From Polaribacter sp. BM10 (GTDB taxonomy: Bacteria; Bacteroidota; Bacteroidia; Flavobacteriales; Flavobacteriaceae), in NCBI RefSeq assembly GCF_002005425.1, contig NZ_CP019704.1, positions 1,694,001 to 1,758,000 on the forward strand: 64,000 bases of DNA, written 5' to 3'. The translations under genes and the position numbers were made by a program. A model generated the notes under the pieces. It had not been told where the DNA came from and made no database searches. It was given only the letters and a program-made list of their open reading frames with translations. Shown one piece after another: positions 1 to 7,914 of this stretch (positions are counted from its first letter, which is position 1; each line of letters opens with the position of its first letter).

Positions 1-1
1 T

Positions 2-802
2 TTAGCTGGTGCAATATTTGCTTTAGAAGTAATGGTTATTGGTAGAGTAAAATTTGATGCAATTCTACCTAGTTTTTTAGCAGCGGTTTTTGCCAACTAT
101 TTTTGCGATTTTTGGCAAATTTCTCATCATACGCATTATACAATTTCTACAATAGCAGAGTTAACGCCAGTTACTGTATTGTGGGCATTATTAGCAGGAA
201 TTATTTTTGGATTAACTAGTATGTTATTTTCAAAATCTACACATTTCTGGGGTAAAACATTTAAAAAATTAATTAAATATCCGCCATTAAGACCAGTAAT
301 TGGCGGTATAATTTTAGCAATTACTTGGTATTTTATTGGCACTACAAAATATATGGGACTTGGTGTGCCAACTATTGTTGATGCATTTGACATCAACCTA
401 AATTCTTACGATTTTATCTTAAAGCTTTTATTTACCTCATTTACACTTGGTGCCGGATTTAAAGGCGGAGAAGTTACTCCGTTATTTTTTATCGGTGCAA
501 CTTTAGGTAATGTTTTAATATGGTTTATACCGTTACCAATGCCTTTATTAGCTGGTATGGGTTTTGTTGCTGTATTTGCTGGCGCAACCAACACACCTAT
601 TGCATGTACAATTATGGGAATTGAATTATTCGGAATTGAATCTGGCGTTTTTATCGCTTTAGCGTGCACAAGTGCATACTTATTTTCTGGACATTCTGGT
701 ATTTATTCTTCTCAAATTATAGGTAGTTCTAAACATCTGTTTCATAAAAAAGAAGAAGGATTAACGCTTACTGATGCAGACAATCTGCGCAATAAGAATT
801 AA
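2..802 (+). CDS. ClC-family chloride channel/transporter, C-terminal part (5' end outside window)
   Basis: The reading frame is open from base 2, so the gene starts upstream. The first visible residues LAGAIFALEV match the GxFALE-type helix of ClC proteins. A second conserved ClC segment, FKGGEVTPLFFIGATLGN, lies around residues 150-170 of the visible part. Several hydrophobic helices follow one another. These proteins move chloride (often exchanged for protons) across the inner membrane. No CBS domains follow the membrane part, which ends with a short charged tail. The first ATG at base 32 is internal to the conserved helix and is not the true start. The family is clear; substrate and coupling cannot be read from this fragment. 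Confidence 0.9.
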   Translation, partial: LAGAIFALEVMVIGRVKFDAILPSFLAAVFANYFCDFWQISHHTHYTISTIAELTPVTVLWALLAGIIFGLTSMLFSKSTHFWGKTFKKLIKYPPLRPVIGGIILAITWYFIGTTKYMGLGVPTIVDAFDINLNSYDFILKLLFTSFTLGAGFKGGEVTPLFFIGATLGNVLIWFIPLPMPLLAGMGFVAVFAGATNTPIACTIMGIELFGIESGVFIALACTSAYLFSGHSGIYSSQIIGSSKHLFHKKEEGLTLTDADNLRNKN

Positions 803-828
803 TCCTTTTTTTATATATTTTTGATTAT

Positions 829-1791
829 TTACAATTCTAAATCATCAACATCTACCCAGTTTTTTTTCTGAGTTACAGTTCCTTTGTTTAATATTATAAC
901 TCCTGGATTTGCTCTAATCATTGTTTTTAAAGTTGTTTCATCACAAAATAAAAATTCGAAAGGCAAATTATATTTTTCTTTAGCAAGATTTAAATCATCA
1001 GAAAAAGAAGCAGATACTCCATAAACCGTATACCCTTTTTGTATTGCTTTGTTAGCAATATCTTTAATTGCCGGAAAGCCTTTGACATCAGACTTGTCTA
1101 AATTGTAAACAATTACCAGCATTACTTTTTCTTTTTCTAATAAATCTGGCGCTAAATCTTGCTGCGTATCTTCTAACATAAAATCGTGAACTGGTGGTAT
1201 AGAACCATCCGCAGGATATTGCATTCCTTCTTGTAAATTTTTACCAACTGCATAAGCTCTAAAATCTATTATTGGCAAATGCGTTAAAACATGTTGTACA
1301 ATAAATAAGAAAATACCTAAAGATAAAAAGGTAATTATTTTCGGAATTTTACCTTTAAAAATTGGGTTTATCAATTCAACTTTAATTAATAAAACTACAA
1401 TTAGTGCAATTAGAATTACATTTTTATAGAAAGTTTCCCAAGGTGTTAATTTTATTGCATCGCCAAAACAACCACAATCTGTAACCTTATTGTAATAAGC
1501 AGAATACCAAGTTAAAAACAAGAAAATTACAGTTATAATTAACAAACTCCAAACTGTAGTTTTAGGTTTGTAACCAATTAAAATCATCACTCCTAAAAGT
1601 ATTTCTGCTACAATTAAAATTATTGCAAAAGGCAAAGCATACGGAATTAAAAACTCCATATTTAAAACACTTTCAGAGAAATATTCTTGAAATTTATATT
1701 GTGAACCAATAGGATCTACCAATTTTACAAAGCCAGAAAAAATAAACAAGGCTCCTACTATAATTCTAAATAATTGTATTATTATTTTCAT
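829..1791 (-). CDS. BT_3928-type DoxX/MauE-like membrane protein with thioredoxin-like tail
   Basis: About 320 residues. The N-terminal half has about four membrane helices of the DoxX/MauE type (FRIIVGALFIFSGFVKL near the start) and a TDCGCFGD motif, which is typical of this family. The C-terminal half (from about residue 215) resembles a thioredoxin/peroxiredoxin fold, but I see no CxxC active site. The longest frame begins at a GTG (1809). I prefer the ATG at 1791, which opens directly into the first membrane helix. It lies 35 bases downstream of the DUF1599 gene on the same strand, so the two are probably co-transcribed. The arrangement beside folP is common in Bacteroidota. A role in redox or thiol handling at the membrane is an inference. 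Confidence 0.8.
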   Translation of the reverse strand: MKIIIQLFRIIVGALFIFSGFVKLVDPIGSQYKFQEYFSESVLNMEFLIPYALPFAIILIVAEILLGVMILIGYKPKTTVWSLLIITVIFLFLTWYSAYYNKVTDCGCFGDAIKLTPWETFYKNVILIALIVVLLIKVELINPIFKGKIPKIITFLSLGIFLFIVQHVLTHLPIIDFRAYAVGKNLQEGMQYPADGSIPPVHDFMLEDTQQDLAPDLLEKEKVMLVIVYNLDKSDVKGFPAIKDIANKAIQKGYTVYGVSASFSDDLNLAKEKYNLPFEFLFCDETTLKTMIRANPGVIILNKGTVTQKKNWVDVDDLEL

Positions 1792-1826
1792 TTTGTTGGT
1801 TTTAATCACATTTTTAATAAGAATCT

Positions 1827-2363
1827 CTAATTTCCTAAGTGAATCATAGCAAAAACTGCATAATTAATCATGTCTTGGTAATTAGCATCTATACCTTCCG
1901 ATACAATCGTTTTACCTTTATTATCCTCAATTTGTTTTACACGTAATAATTTTTGTAAAATTAAATCGGTTAAACTAGAAACGCGCATATCTCTCCAAGC
2001 TTCACCATAATCATGATTTTTATTCATCATTAATTCTTTGGTAACTTTTGCATGTGCATCATATAAAACAGTTGCTTCATCAGTATTTAAATCCGGATTT
2101 TCTACAACACCTTTTTCTAACTGAATTAAAGCCATAATAGAGTAATTTATAATTCCTATAAATTCAGATTTCTCACCTTCGTCTACTTTTCTTACTTCAT
2201 TTTCTTGTAATTGACGAATTCTAGTTGCCTTTATAAATATTTGATCTGTTAAAGATGGTAATCGTAAAATTCTCCACGCAGAACCATAATCGCTCATTTT
2301 TTTTATAAATAAACTTCTACATTCTTTAATTACAGCATCATATTGTTTAGATGTATCTTGCAT
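1827..2363 (-). CDS. DUF1599 family protein with internal duplication
   Basis: 178 residues. The protein consists of two related halves of about 80 residues. Each contains a DYGxAWR-x-(L/V)xSLTD block (KMSDYGSAWRILRLPSLTD in the first, NHDYGEAWRDMRVSSLTD in the second), followed by K..R..Q and a conserved YSIMALIQL or YAVFAMIHL segment. This is the DUF1599 arrangement, a family that has also been called a nucleotide-modification-associated domain. The start is the ATG at 2363, and the gene is divergent from folP with about 107 bases between the starts. No enzymatic function is established for the stand-alone chromosomal form. Confidence 0.8.
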   Translation of the reverse strand: MQDTSKQYDAVIKECRSLFIKKMSDYGSAWRILRLPSLTDQIFIKATRIRQLQENEVRKVDEGEKSEFIGIINYSIMALIQLEKGVVENPDLNTDEATVLYDAHAKVTKELMMNKNHDYGEAWRDMRVSSLTDLILQKLLRVKQIEDNKGKTIVSEGIDANYQDMINYAVFAMIHLGN

Positions 2364-2470
2364 TCTATTTTATTAAAAGTATTTGTTCAAAAATACTAAA
2401 TACTATAAGCTTTTCTTTTATTTTTACAGAAGTTTTTTAAAACTGCATTCATAATTTAAAAATAAGTAAA

Positions 2471-3295
2471 ATGACCATAAATTGTAAAGGAACCTTAATC
2501 GATCTTTCATCGCCTAAAGTTATGGGAATTTTAAACATTACACCCGATTCTTTTTTTGACGGAGGTAAATACAAAAACGAGTCTGATATACTTTCTCAAA
2601 CAGAAAAAATGTTAAAAGATGGCGCAACCTTTATCGATGTTGGCGCTTACTCTTCTAGACCTGGTGCAAAGCATATTTCAGAAAAAGAAGAGTTACAAAG
2701 AATTGTTCCTGTAATTAATTTGTTGCTTAAAAATTTTCCTGAAATAATCATTTCTGTAGATACTTTTAGAAGTAAAGTTGCCAAAGAAACCATAAACGCT
2801 GGTGCAGCTATTGTAAACGATATTTCTGGCGGAAATATGGATACCAACATGTTCGAAACCGTTGCTAATCTTCAAGTACCTTATATTTTAATGCACATGT
2901 TAGGTACACCACAAAACATGCAGAAAAACCCTGTTTATAACAATGTTATTCAAGAAATTATTAGTTTTTTTGCTGCTCAAATACACAAATTACATCAGCT
3001 AAAACTTAATGATGTAATTATTGATGTTGGCTTTGGTTTTGGCAAAACTATCGATCATAATTTTGAAATTCTTAAAGATTTAAGTCTCTTTAAATCTTTA
3101 GACGCACCCATTTTAGCCGGAATTTCAAGAAAATCTATGTTATACAAAACACTAGACATTACTGCACAAGAAGCTTTAAACGCAACAACTTCTGCAAATT
3201 CAATTGCGCTTTTAAATGGTGCAAATATTTTAAGAGTACACGATGTAAAAGAAGCAATCGAAGCAGTTAAAATTGTAAATAAGATTTCTTTTTAG
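2471..3295 (+). CDS. folP: Dihydropteroate synthase
   Basis: 274 residues, normal length for the family. It condenses p-aminobenzoate with dihydropterin diphosphate to give dihydropteroate in folate synthesis. The first family signature, VMGILNITPDSFFDGGKY, lies near residues 17-34. The second, FIDVGAYSSRPGAK, is around residues 54-68. Later pterin-binding segments VNDISGGN and DVGFGFGKT are also present, as is the C-terminal AGISRKSM motif. The gene is monocistronic by layout: it is divergent from DUF1599, and cdaA has its own promoter 190 bases downstream. It is cytoplasmic. This is a confident call from signature motifs. Confidence 0.96.
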   Translation: MTINCKGTLIDLSSPKVMGILNITPDSFFDGGKYKNESDILSQTEKMLKDGATFIDVGAYSSRPGAKHISEKEELQRIVPVINLLLKNFPEIIISVDTFRSKVAKETINAGAAIVNDISGGNMDTNMFETVANLQVPYILMHMLGTPQNMQKNPVYNNVIQEIISFFAAQIHKLHQLKLNDVIIDVGFGFGKTIDHNFEILKDLSLFKSLDAPILAGISRKSMLYKTLDITAQEALNATTSANSIALLNGANILRVHDVKEAIEAVKIVNKISF

Positions 3296-3376
3296 AAGCT
3301 ATTTCCTGCTTTCACTACTCGCTTTTTTCGTTCCTCAAAAGAGCTCAAACAAACCGTTCAATCAGGGCTAAACTTC
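3296..3376. other. Structured intergenic element between folP and cdaA
   Basis: Immediately after the folP stop lies a stretch that can fold back on itself. AGC..CCTG near the left end pairs with CAGGGCT near the right end, and an inner arm GCTTTTTT pairs with AAAAGAGC with one mismatch. It has no ORF. I recall very similar sequence after unrelated genes in other Flavobacteriaceae, which suggests a dispersed terminator-like repeat, but I cannot search for it. It could act as the folP terminator. Confidence 0.4.
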
Positions 3377-3435
3377 TTAATTTGCTTTATTTTATATTAA
3401 ATTAATATAATTATTATCTATTATAGATTTTGATA

Positions 3436-3466
3436 TTGTTCTCCAAATTATTTATTAGTACATTAG
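3436..3466 (+). promoter_or_regulatory. Putative promoter of cdaA
   Basis: TACATTAG at 3459-3466 matches the Bacteroidota -7 element TAnnTTTG at all but one position. A TTG at 3436-3438 lies 20 bases upstream, the spacing expected for the -33 element. The cdaA start follows 19 bases later. Confidence 0.4.
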
Positions 3467-3485
3467 CCTAAAATCACTAATTTTT

Positions 3486-4262
3486 ATGCTCGATTTTATA
3501 GAATTTTCTTTGTTAGATGTTTTAGATATTTTGCTAGTAGCAATATTACTTTATTACATTTATAAACTTTTAAAAGGAACTGTCGCCATAAATATTGTAA
3601 TCGGTATTGCCTTAATTTTCTTAATCTGGAAAATTACACAAGCCTTAAAAATGGAAATGCTCAGCGGAATTTTAGGCTATTTACTTTCTGGTGGTGTAAT
3701 TGCCTTAATTATTGTTTTTCAGCAAGAAATAAGAAAATTCTTATTAATGATTGGTACAACTAATTTTACCAACAAAAGAAACTTTTTAAAACAATTAAAA
3801 TTTTTACAAACAGAAATTGGTTCGGATATTGATACCGAAACAATTATAGAAGCATGCCAAAAAATGTCTAAATCTAAAACGGGTGCTTTAATTGTTATTG
3901 AAAGAACAAATAGTTTAGATTTTTTAATTAATACTGGCGATACAATGAATGCGCTTTTAAACGACGCATTATTACAGAGTATTTTTTATAAGAATAGTCC
4001 ATTACATGATGGTGCCTTAATTATTAGAGATAATTATATTGTTGCTACAAGAGTTGTTTTACCAATTTCTGATAGCACTAAGATTCCTGCAAGGTTTGGC
4101 TTAAGACATAGAGCAGCAATTGGTGTATCTGAGAAAACAGATGCTGTTTGTCTTTTAGTTTCAGAAGAAACAGGAGAAATCTCTTATATAAAAGACGGTG
4201 GTTTTGAATTATACGCTAATTATACAGACTTAAACGAAAAGGTTAGAAAAGACCTAATGTAA
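3486..4262 (+). CDS. cdaA: Diadenylate cyclase CdaA
   Basis: 258 residues. It makes the second messenger cyclic di-AMP from two ATP. The N-terminal about 80 residues form three membrane helices, which is the CdaA architecture. The DisA_N catalytic domain follows: the DGA motif is at D175 (SPLHDGALIIRDN) and the RHR motif at residues 207-209 (GLRHRAAIGVSE). Both motifs are intact, so the enzyme should be active. It sits at the inner membrane with the cyclase domain in the cytoplasm. There is no CdaR or GlmM gene beside it, unlike in Firmicutes. A rho-independent terminator follows the stop. Confidence 0.94.
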   Translation: MLDFIEFSLLDVLDILLVAILLYYIYKLLKGTVAINIVIGIALIFLIWKITQALKMEMLSGILGYLLSGGVIALIIVFQQEIRKFLLMIGTTNFTNKRNFLKQLKFLQTEIGSDIDTETIIEACQKMSKSKTGALIVIERTNSLDFLINTGDTMNALLNDALLQSIFYKNSPLHDGALIIRDNYIVATRVVLPISDSTKIPARFGLRHRAAIGVSEKTDAVCLLVSEETGEISYIKDGGFELYANYTDLNEKVRKDLM

Positions 4263-4280
4263 TACTTCATCCAAATAAAA

Positions 4281-4311
4281 AAAGCTCTCTAAATAAGAGA
4301 GCCTTTTATTT
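4281..4311. terminator. Bidirectional terminator between cdaA and the lipoprotein gene
   Basis: The 7-bp stem GCTCTCT/AGAGAGC (4284-4302) has a 5-nt loop. It has A-rich sequence on the left and T-rich sequence on the right, so it can stop transcripts of both convergent genes. Confidence 0.8.
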
Positions 4312-4328
4312 TATAAATGTAACTATAA

Positions 4329-4751
4329 TTAGTTAGCTGGTGCCATTTTAGACTGAATTTGAGCCATTACCTTCGCATACATTTCTTGCTCTTCTTTTGG
4401 TAATTTTGAAGCCATTTCTCTTCCTTCATCTAATATTTTTTTTCCTTTTGCAGCAATTGCAGTAATTTTTGCAACATTACCATTTGCTGCTATATAATCT
4501 CTTGCATAAACAGTATATGCCTTTAAGTTTTCTACAATTTTATCATTAGAAAATGAAGGAATTGTAATACCAACTAAACCAGATTCCATTGGTTTTTCTA
4601 CAACAATGTCTGTTTCTACTTCTTTTTTAACAACTTCAGTTGTGTTTTCTATTACTTCAGTTTCTTTAATTTCTTTAACATCTTTAGTGTTAGATTTACA
4701 AGAAGTAAACATTAAAGCACCAATAAATACAATTGATAATACTTTTTTCAT
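4329..4751 (-). CDS. Small lipoprotein of unknown function
   Basis: 140 residues. A lipoprotein signal peptide ends at the lipobox ALMFTSC (Cys about residue 18). A stretch rich in Lys, Glu, Val and Thr follows (residues 20-55) and looks like a flexible linker. A C-terminal globular helical part ends in a run rich in Met, Gln and Ala. I recognise no domain. The gene is convergent with cdaA and upstream of nothing obvious on its strand; the ABC transporter ahead of it ends 71 bases upstream of its start. It is probably anchored in a membrane facing the periplasm. Function unknown. Confidence 0.75.
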   Translation of the reverse strand: MKKVLSIVFIGALMFTSCKSNTKDVKEIKETEVIENTTEVVKKEVETDIVVEKPMESGLVGITIPSFSNDKIVENLKAYTVYARDYIAANGNVAKITAIAAKGKKILDEGREMASKLPKEEQEMYAKVMAQIQSKMAPAN

Positions 4752-4822
4752 TTTTATATTGTTTAAGATTGAATACCAAATTTAACAATTAAAAAAGAAA
4801 AACATCAATTTATCCTAAGTAT

Positions 4823-6589
4823 TTAAGAAGCAACATCCAAACTAAATTGCTTATCGTATAAATTCTTGTAGTAACCCTCTTCTTTTTCTAACAATTCGTT
4901 ATGGGTTCCTTCTTCTACAATTAAACCTTTATCCATAACAATTATTTTATCTGCTTGTTTAATTGTTGCTAATCTGTGAGCAATTACTATAGAAGTTCTA
5001 TCTTTTGTAATTGTTTCTGTTGCAAACTGAATCATTTGTTCTGCATGTGCATCTACAGAAGATGTAGCTTCATCTAAAATTAAAATACTTGGTTTACTTA
5101 CGTACGCTCTTAAAAAAGCTATTAATTGTCTTTGACCAGAAGAAAGCATTGCTCCTCTTTCTTTTACATTGTAATTATAACCACCAGGTAATGTCATAAT
5201 AAAATCATGAATACCAATTTGTTTTGCTGCTTTTTCTACTTCTTCTTTAGAAATAGTGTCATCTTTTAAGGTGATATTATTTAAAATAGAATCTGAAAAT
5301 AAAAATACATCTTGTAAAACTACTGCAACCTGATCTCTTAAACTTTGCAATTTATATGCATCAATAGAAATATCATCAATTTTAATTACACCGCTATCAA
5401 TCTCATAAAAACGATTTAACAAATTAATAATGGTAGATTTTCCTGCACCAGTTGCACCAACAATTGCAATTGTTTGTCCGTTTTTAACTTTTAAATCGAT
5501 ACCCTTTAAGACTTCCTCACCAGCAACATAACTAAATTTTACATTTTCAAAATTAATAGTACCTTTTAAGTTTTTCGCTTCAATTGTTCCGTTTTTAGAA
5601 ATTGTACTTTCTGTATCTATAATTTTAAAAACTCTCTCACCAGATACAATTCCCATTTGCAATTGATTAAATTTGTCTGCAATTTGTCTTAATGGTCTAA
5701 ATAACATTTGAGCCATTTGTACAAAAGCCATCACTGTACCAGGACCAGGAACTGCACCATCTATTACTTGCTTGCTTCCAAACCAAACAATTAAACCAAT
5801 ACCTATTGATGATAAAATTTCTGCTATCGGAAAAAAGATAGAAAAATACCAAATTGTCTTTATGTAAGCATCTTTGTGTTTGTTGTTTATCTCTTTAAAG
5901 TTGTTGTATTCTATATTTTCTCTATTAAATAACTGTACAATTTTCATACCTGTTACTCTCTCTTGCACAAATCCGTTTAAATTAGAAACCTGATTTCTAA
6001 CTTCTTGAAAAGTTGCCTTAATAGCTTTCTGAAAAACTTTTGTAGCATACACCAAAATCGGTAAAACCGCAATTGCTATAAATGCTAGTTTCCAATTTAT
6101 TATAAACATTACAACAATTACAGCAAACATTTGTAAAACATCACTTACAATTGTAAAAACTCCGCTACTAAAAAATGCCGCAATGGTTTCTATATCAGAC
6201 ACCACTCTTGTTACAAGTTTACCAACAGAATTCTTATCAAAATAAGACATTCTAAATTGTAAAATATGTCTAAAAATCTTTGCTCGAATATCTCTAATTA
6301 TATGCTGACCAACCCAATTTGCGTAATAGATAAACGTAAATCGTAAAACAACTTCTATCATTAAAACACCTAACATTAATAAAATACTGTTTATTAAACC
6401 TTCGGTATCTTTATTTGTAATATAAACATCTACAGTTTTCTTTAAAATAATAGGTGTTAGTAAGGCAACACCTGCTAAAAGAATTGTAGAGGTCGACGCT
6501 ATAATAAAATTACGTTTGTATCTTTTTGCAAAGCTCATTAGCCTTAAAAAGATATCCATATCAAAAGCATTTCCTGTTTTATTTGCCAA
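4823..6589 (-). CDS. ABC exporter, fused permease and ATPase (MsbA/multidrug type)
   Basis: 588 residues, the standard length of a half-transporter. Six membrane helices fill about residues 20-310. The nucleotide-binding domain follows with Walker A GATGAGKST, Q-loop, signature LSSGQRQL, Walker B ILILDEATSSVD and the switch histidine in IAHRLAT. All motifs are intact. It exports lipids or drugs across the inner membrane as a dimer; the substrate cannot be told from sequence. The start is a TTG at 6589, three bases after the truA stop, so truA and this gene form an operon. An ATG ten codons further in (around D12) is a possible alternative start. Confidence 0.92.
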   Translation of the reverse strand: MANKTGNAFDMDIFLRLMSFAKRYKRNFIIASTSTILLAGVALLTPIILKKTVDVYITNKDTEGLINSILLMLGVLMIEVVLRFTFIYYANWVGQHIIRDIRAKIFRHILQFRMSYFDKNSVGKLVTRVVSDIETIAAFFSSGVFTIVSDVLQMFAVIVVMFIINWKLAFIAIAVLPILVYATKVFQKAIKATFQEVRNQVSNLNGFVQERVTGMKIVQLFNRENIEYNNFKEINNKHKDAYIKTIWYFSIFFPIAEILSSIGIGLIVWFGSKQVIDGAVPGPGTVMAFVQMAQMLFRPLRQIADKFNQLQMGIVSGERVFKIIDTESTISKNGTIEAKNLKGTINFENVKFSYVAGEEVLKGIDLKVKNGQTIAIVGATGAGKSTIINLLNRFYEIDSGVIKIDDISIDAYKLQSLRDQVAVVLQDVFLFSDSILNNITLKDDTISKEEVEKAAKQIGIHDFIMTLPGGYNYNVKERGAMLSSGQRQLIAFLRAYVSKPSILILDEATSSVDAHAEQMIQFATETITKDRTSIVIAHRLATIKQADKIIVMDKGLIVEEGTHNELLEKEEGYYKNLYDKQFSLDVAS

Positions 6590-6592
6590 AAT

Positions 6593-7318
6593 TTAATATT
6601 TTATTTTAGTTAAAAATAACCCTTTTGCAGGCACAGATAACCCTGCGTTTCCTCTATTTTTACTCTCTATAATTTCTCTAAAATTATCTATTGTAATTTT
6701 TTCTAAACCTACATCTACTAATGTACCAACTATTGCTCTAACCATATTTCTAAGAAACCTATTGGCAGAAATATGAAATACTAATAAATCACTTTCTTGT
6801 TTCCAAACGGCTTCTGTAACATTACAATTAAAAGTATACACATCTGTTTTTACCTTAGAAAAAGTCTGAAAATCTTCATATTCTAATAACAAACTCGCGG
6901 CCTTATTCATCTTAGAAACATTTAACTTTTGCGAATGTATTTGCCATGAAAAATCTAATAAAAAAGGATTTCTACCCAACCAAATTCTATATTCGTAACT
7001 TCTACTTTCTGCATTAAATCTTGCATGATGCTCTTCTTCTACTAAAAACACACGGTAAATTGTAATATCGTTTGGTAAAATAGAATTCAATTTATGTACA
7101 ATATCGCCTTTAATTTCTTTTTCTAAATCGAAATGTGCAAACATTTGTGAAGCATGCACGCCAGTATCTGTTCTTCCTGCACCTACAACTTCTATTTGCA
7201 ATTGTAAAACAGTGCTAATGGCATGATTTATTTTTTCTTGTACAGACACAACATCTGGCTGTATTTGCCAACCATGATAATTCTTTCCGTTGTAAGCAAG
7301 TTCTATAAAATATCTCAA
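6593..7318 (-). CDS. truA: tRNA pseudouridine(38-40) synthase TruA
   Basis: 241 residues. It converts uridines at positions 38-40 of the tRNA anticodon arm to pseudouridine. The catalytic aspartate is D51 in the motif GAGRTDTGVHA. The second conserved block NRFLRNMVRAIVG is present near residue 190. The start is a TTG (base 7318) opening MRYFIELAYNG, which aligns with the usual family N-terminus. It is the first gene of the operon with the ABC exporter and is divergent from the phosphodiesterase gene. Confidence 0.95.
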   Translation of the reverse strand: MRYFIELAYNGKNYHGWQIQPDVVSVQEKINHAISTVLQLQIEVVGAGRTDTGVHASQMFAHFDLEKEIKGDIVHKLNSILPNDITIYRVFLVEEEHHARFNAESRSYEYRIWLGRNPFLLDFSWQIHSQKLNVSKMNKAASLLLEYEDFQTFSKVKTDVYTFNCNVTEAVWKQESDLLVFHISANRFLRNMVRAIVGTLVDVGLEKITIDNFREIIESKNRGNAGLSVPAKGLFLTKIKY

Positions 7319-7369
7319 GAAAATAGTTTTTTGTAGACTGTAAAATTACGGAATTTATTTTGTTATTAG

Positions 7370-7377
7370 TATTTTTG
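7370..7377 (+). promoter_or_regulatory. -7 promoter element of the phosphodiesterase gene
   Basis: TATTTTTG is a perfect match to TAnnTTTG, 38 bases before the ATG at 7416. No clear -33 TTG lies at the expected distance. Confidence 0.45.
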
Positions 7378-7415
7378 ATGACCGAAGAGAAGTTAAACTT
7401 TTCTTACTAATTTAT

Positions 7416-7913
7416 ATGAAGAAAATTCTACTTTTATCGGATACACATAGCTTTATAGATGCTCAAATTTTAAAGTTTGTAAAACAAGTAGATGAAGTTT
7501 GGCATGTTGGTGATATTGGCGACTTAAATGTGACCGATACTATAAAAAAACTAAAACCTTTAAGGGCTGTTTATGGCAACATTGATGATAAAGATGCTAG
7601 AGCAGAATTTCCTTTAGATAATAAATTTGAATTAGAAAGAGTAACAGTTTGGATGACACATATTGGTGGTTATCCTAATAAATATTACAAAAGAATAAAA
7701 GACGAAATTCAACTAAATCCTCCAAAAATTTTTATTTCTGGACATTCTCATATTTTAAAAGTACAGTTTGATAAAAAATTAAATTTACTTCATTTAAATC
7801 CTGGTGCTGCTGGCAAACACGGCTTTCATAAAATTAGAACAATGCTAAGATTTAGCCTAGATAGTGGGGAAATTAAAAACCTAGAAATAATAGAGTTAGG
7901 TTCTAGAGGATAA
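7416..7913 (+). CDS. YfcE/MJ0936-type metallophosphodiesterase
   Basis: 165 residues, typical for the small calcineurin-like phosphodiesterases. The metal ligands appear in order: LLSDTHS (residues 6-12), VGDIGD (around 31-36), YGNIDD (around 54-59), MTHIGG and GHSHI. The family hydrolyses phosphodiester bonds in the cytoplasm; the natural substrate is unknown. The gene runs toward the histidine kinase gene, and the two stop codons lie side by side (7913 and 7915), leaving no room for a terminator between them. Confidence 0.88.
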   Translation: MKKILLLSDTHSFIDAQILKFVKQVDEVWHVGDIGDLNVTDTIKKLKPLRAVYGNIDDKDARAEFPLDNKFELERVTVWMTHIGGYPNKYYKRIKDEIQLNPPKIFISGHSHILKVQFDKKLNLLHLNPGAAGKHGFHKIRTMLRFSLDSGEIKNLEIIELGSRG

Positions 7914-7914
7914 T

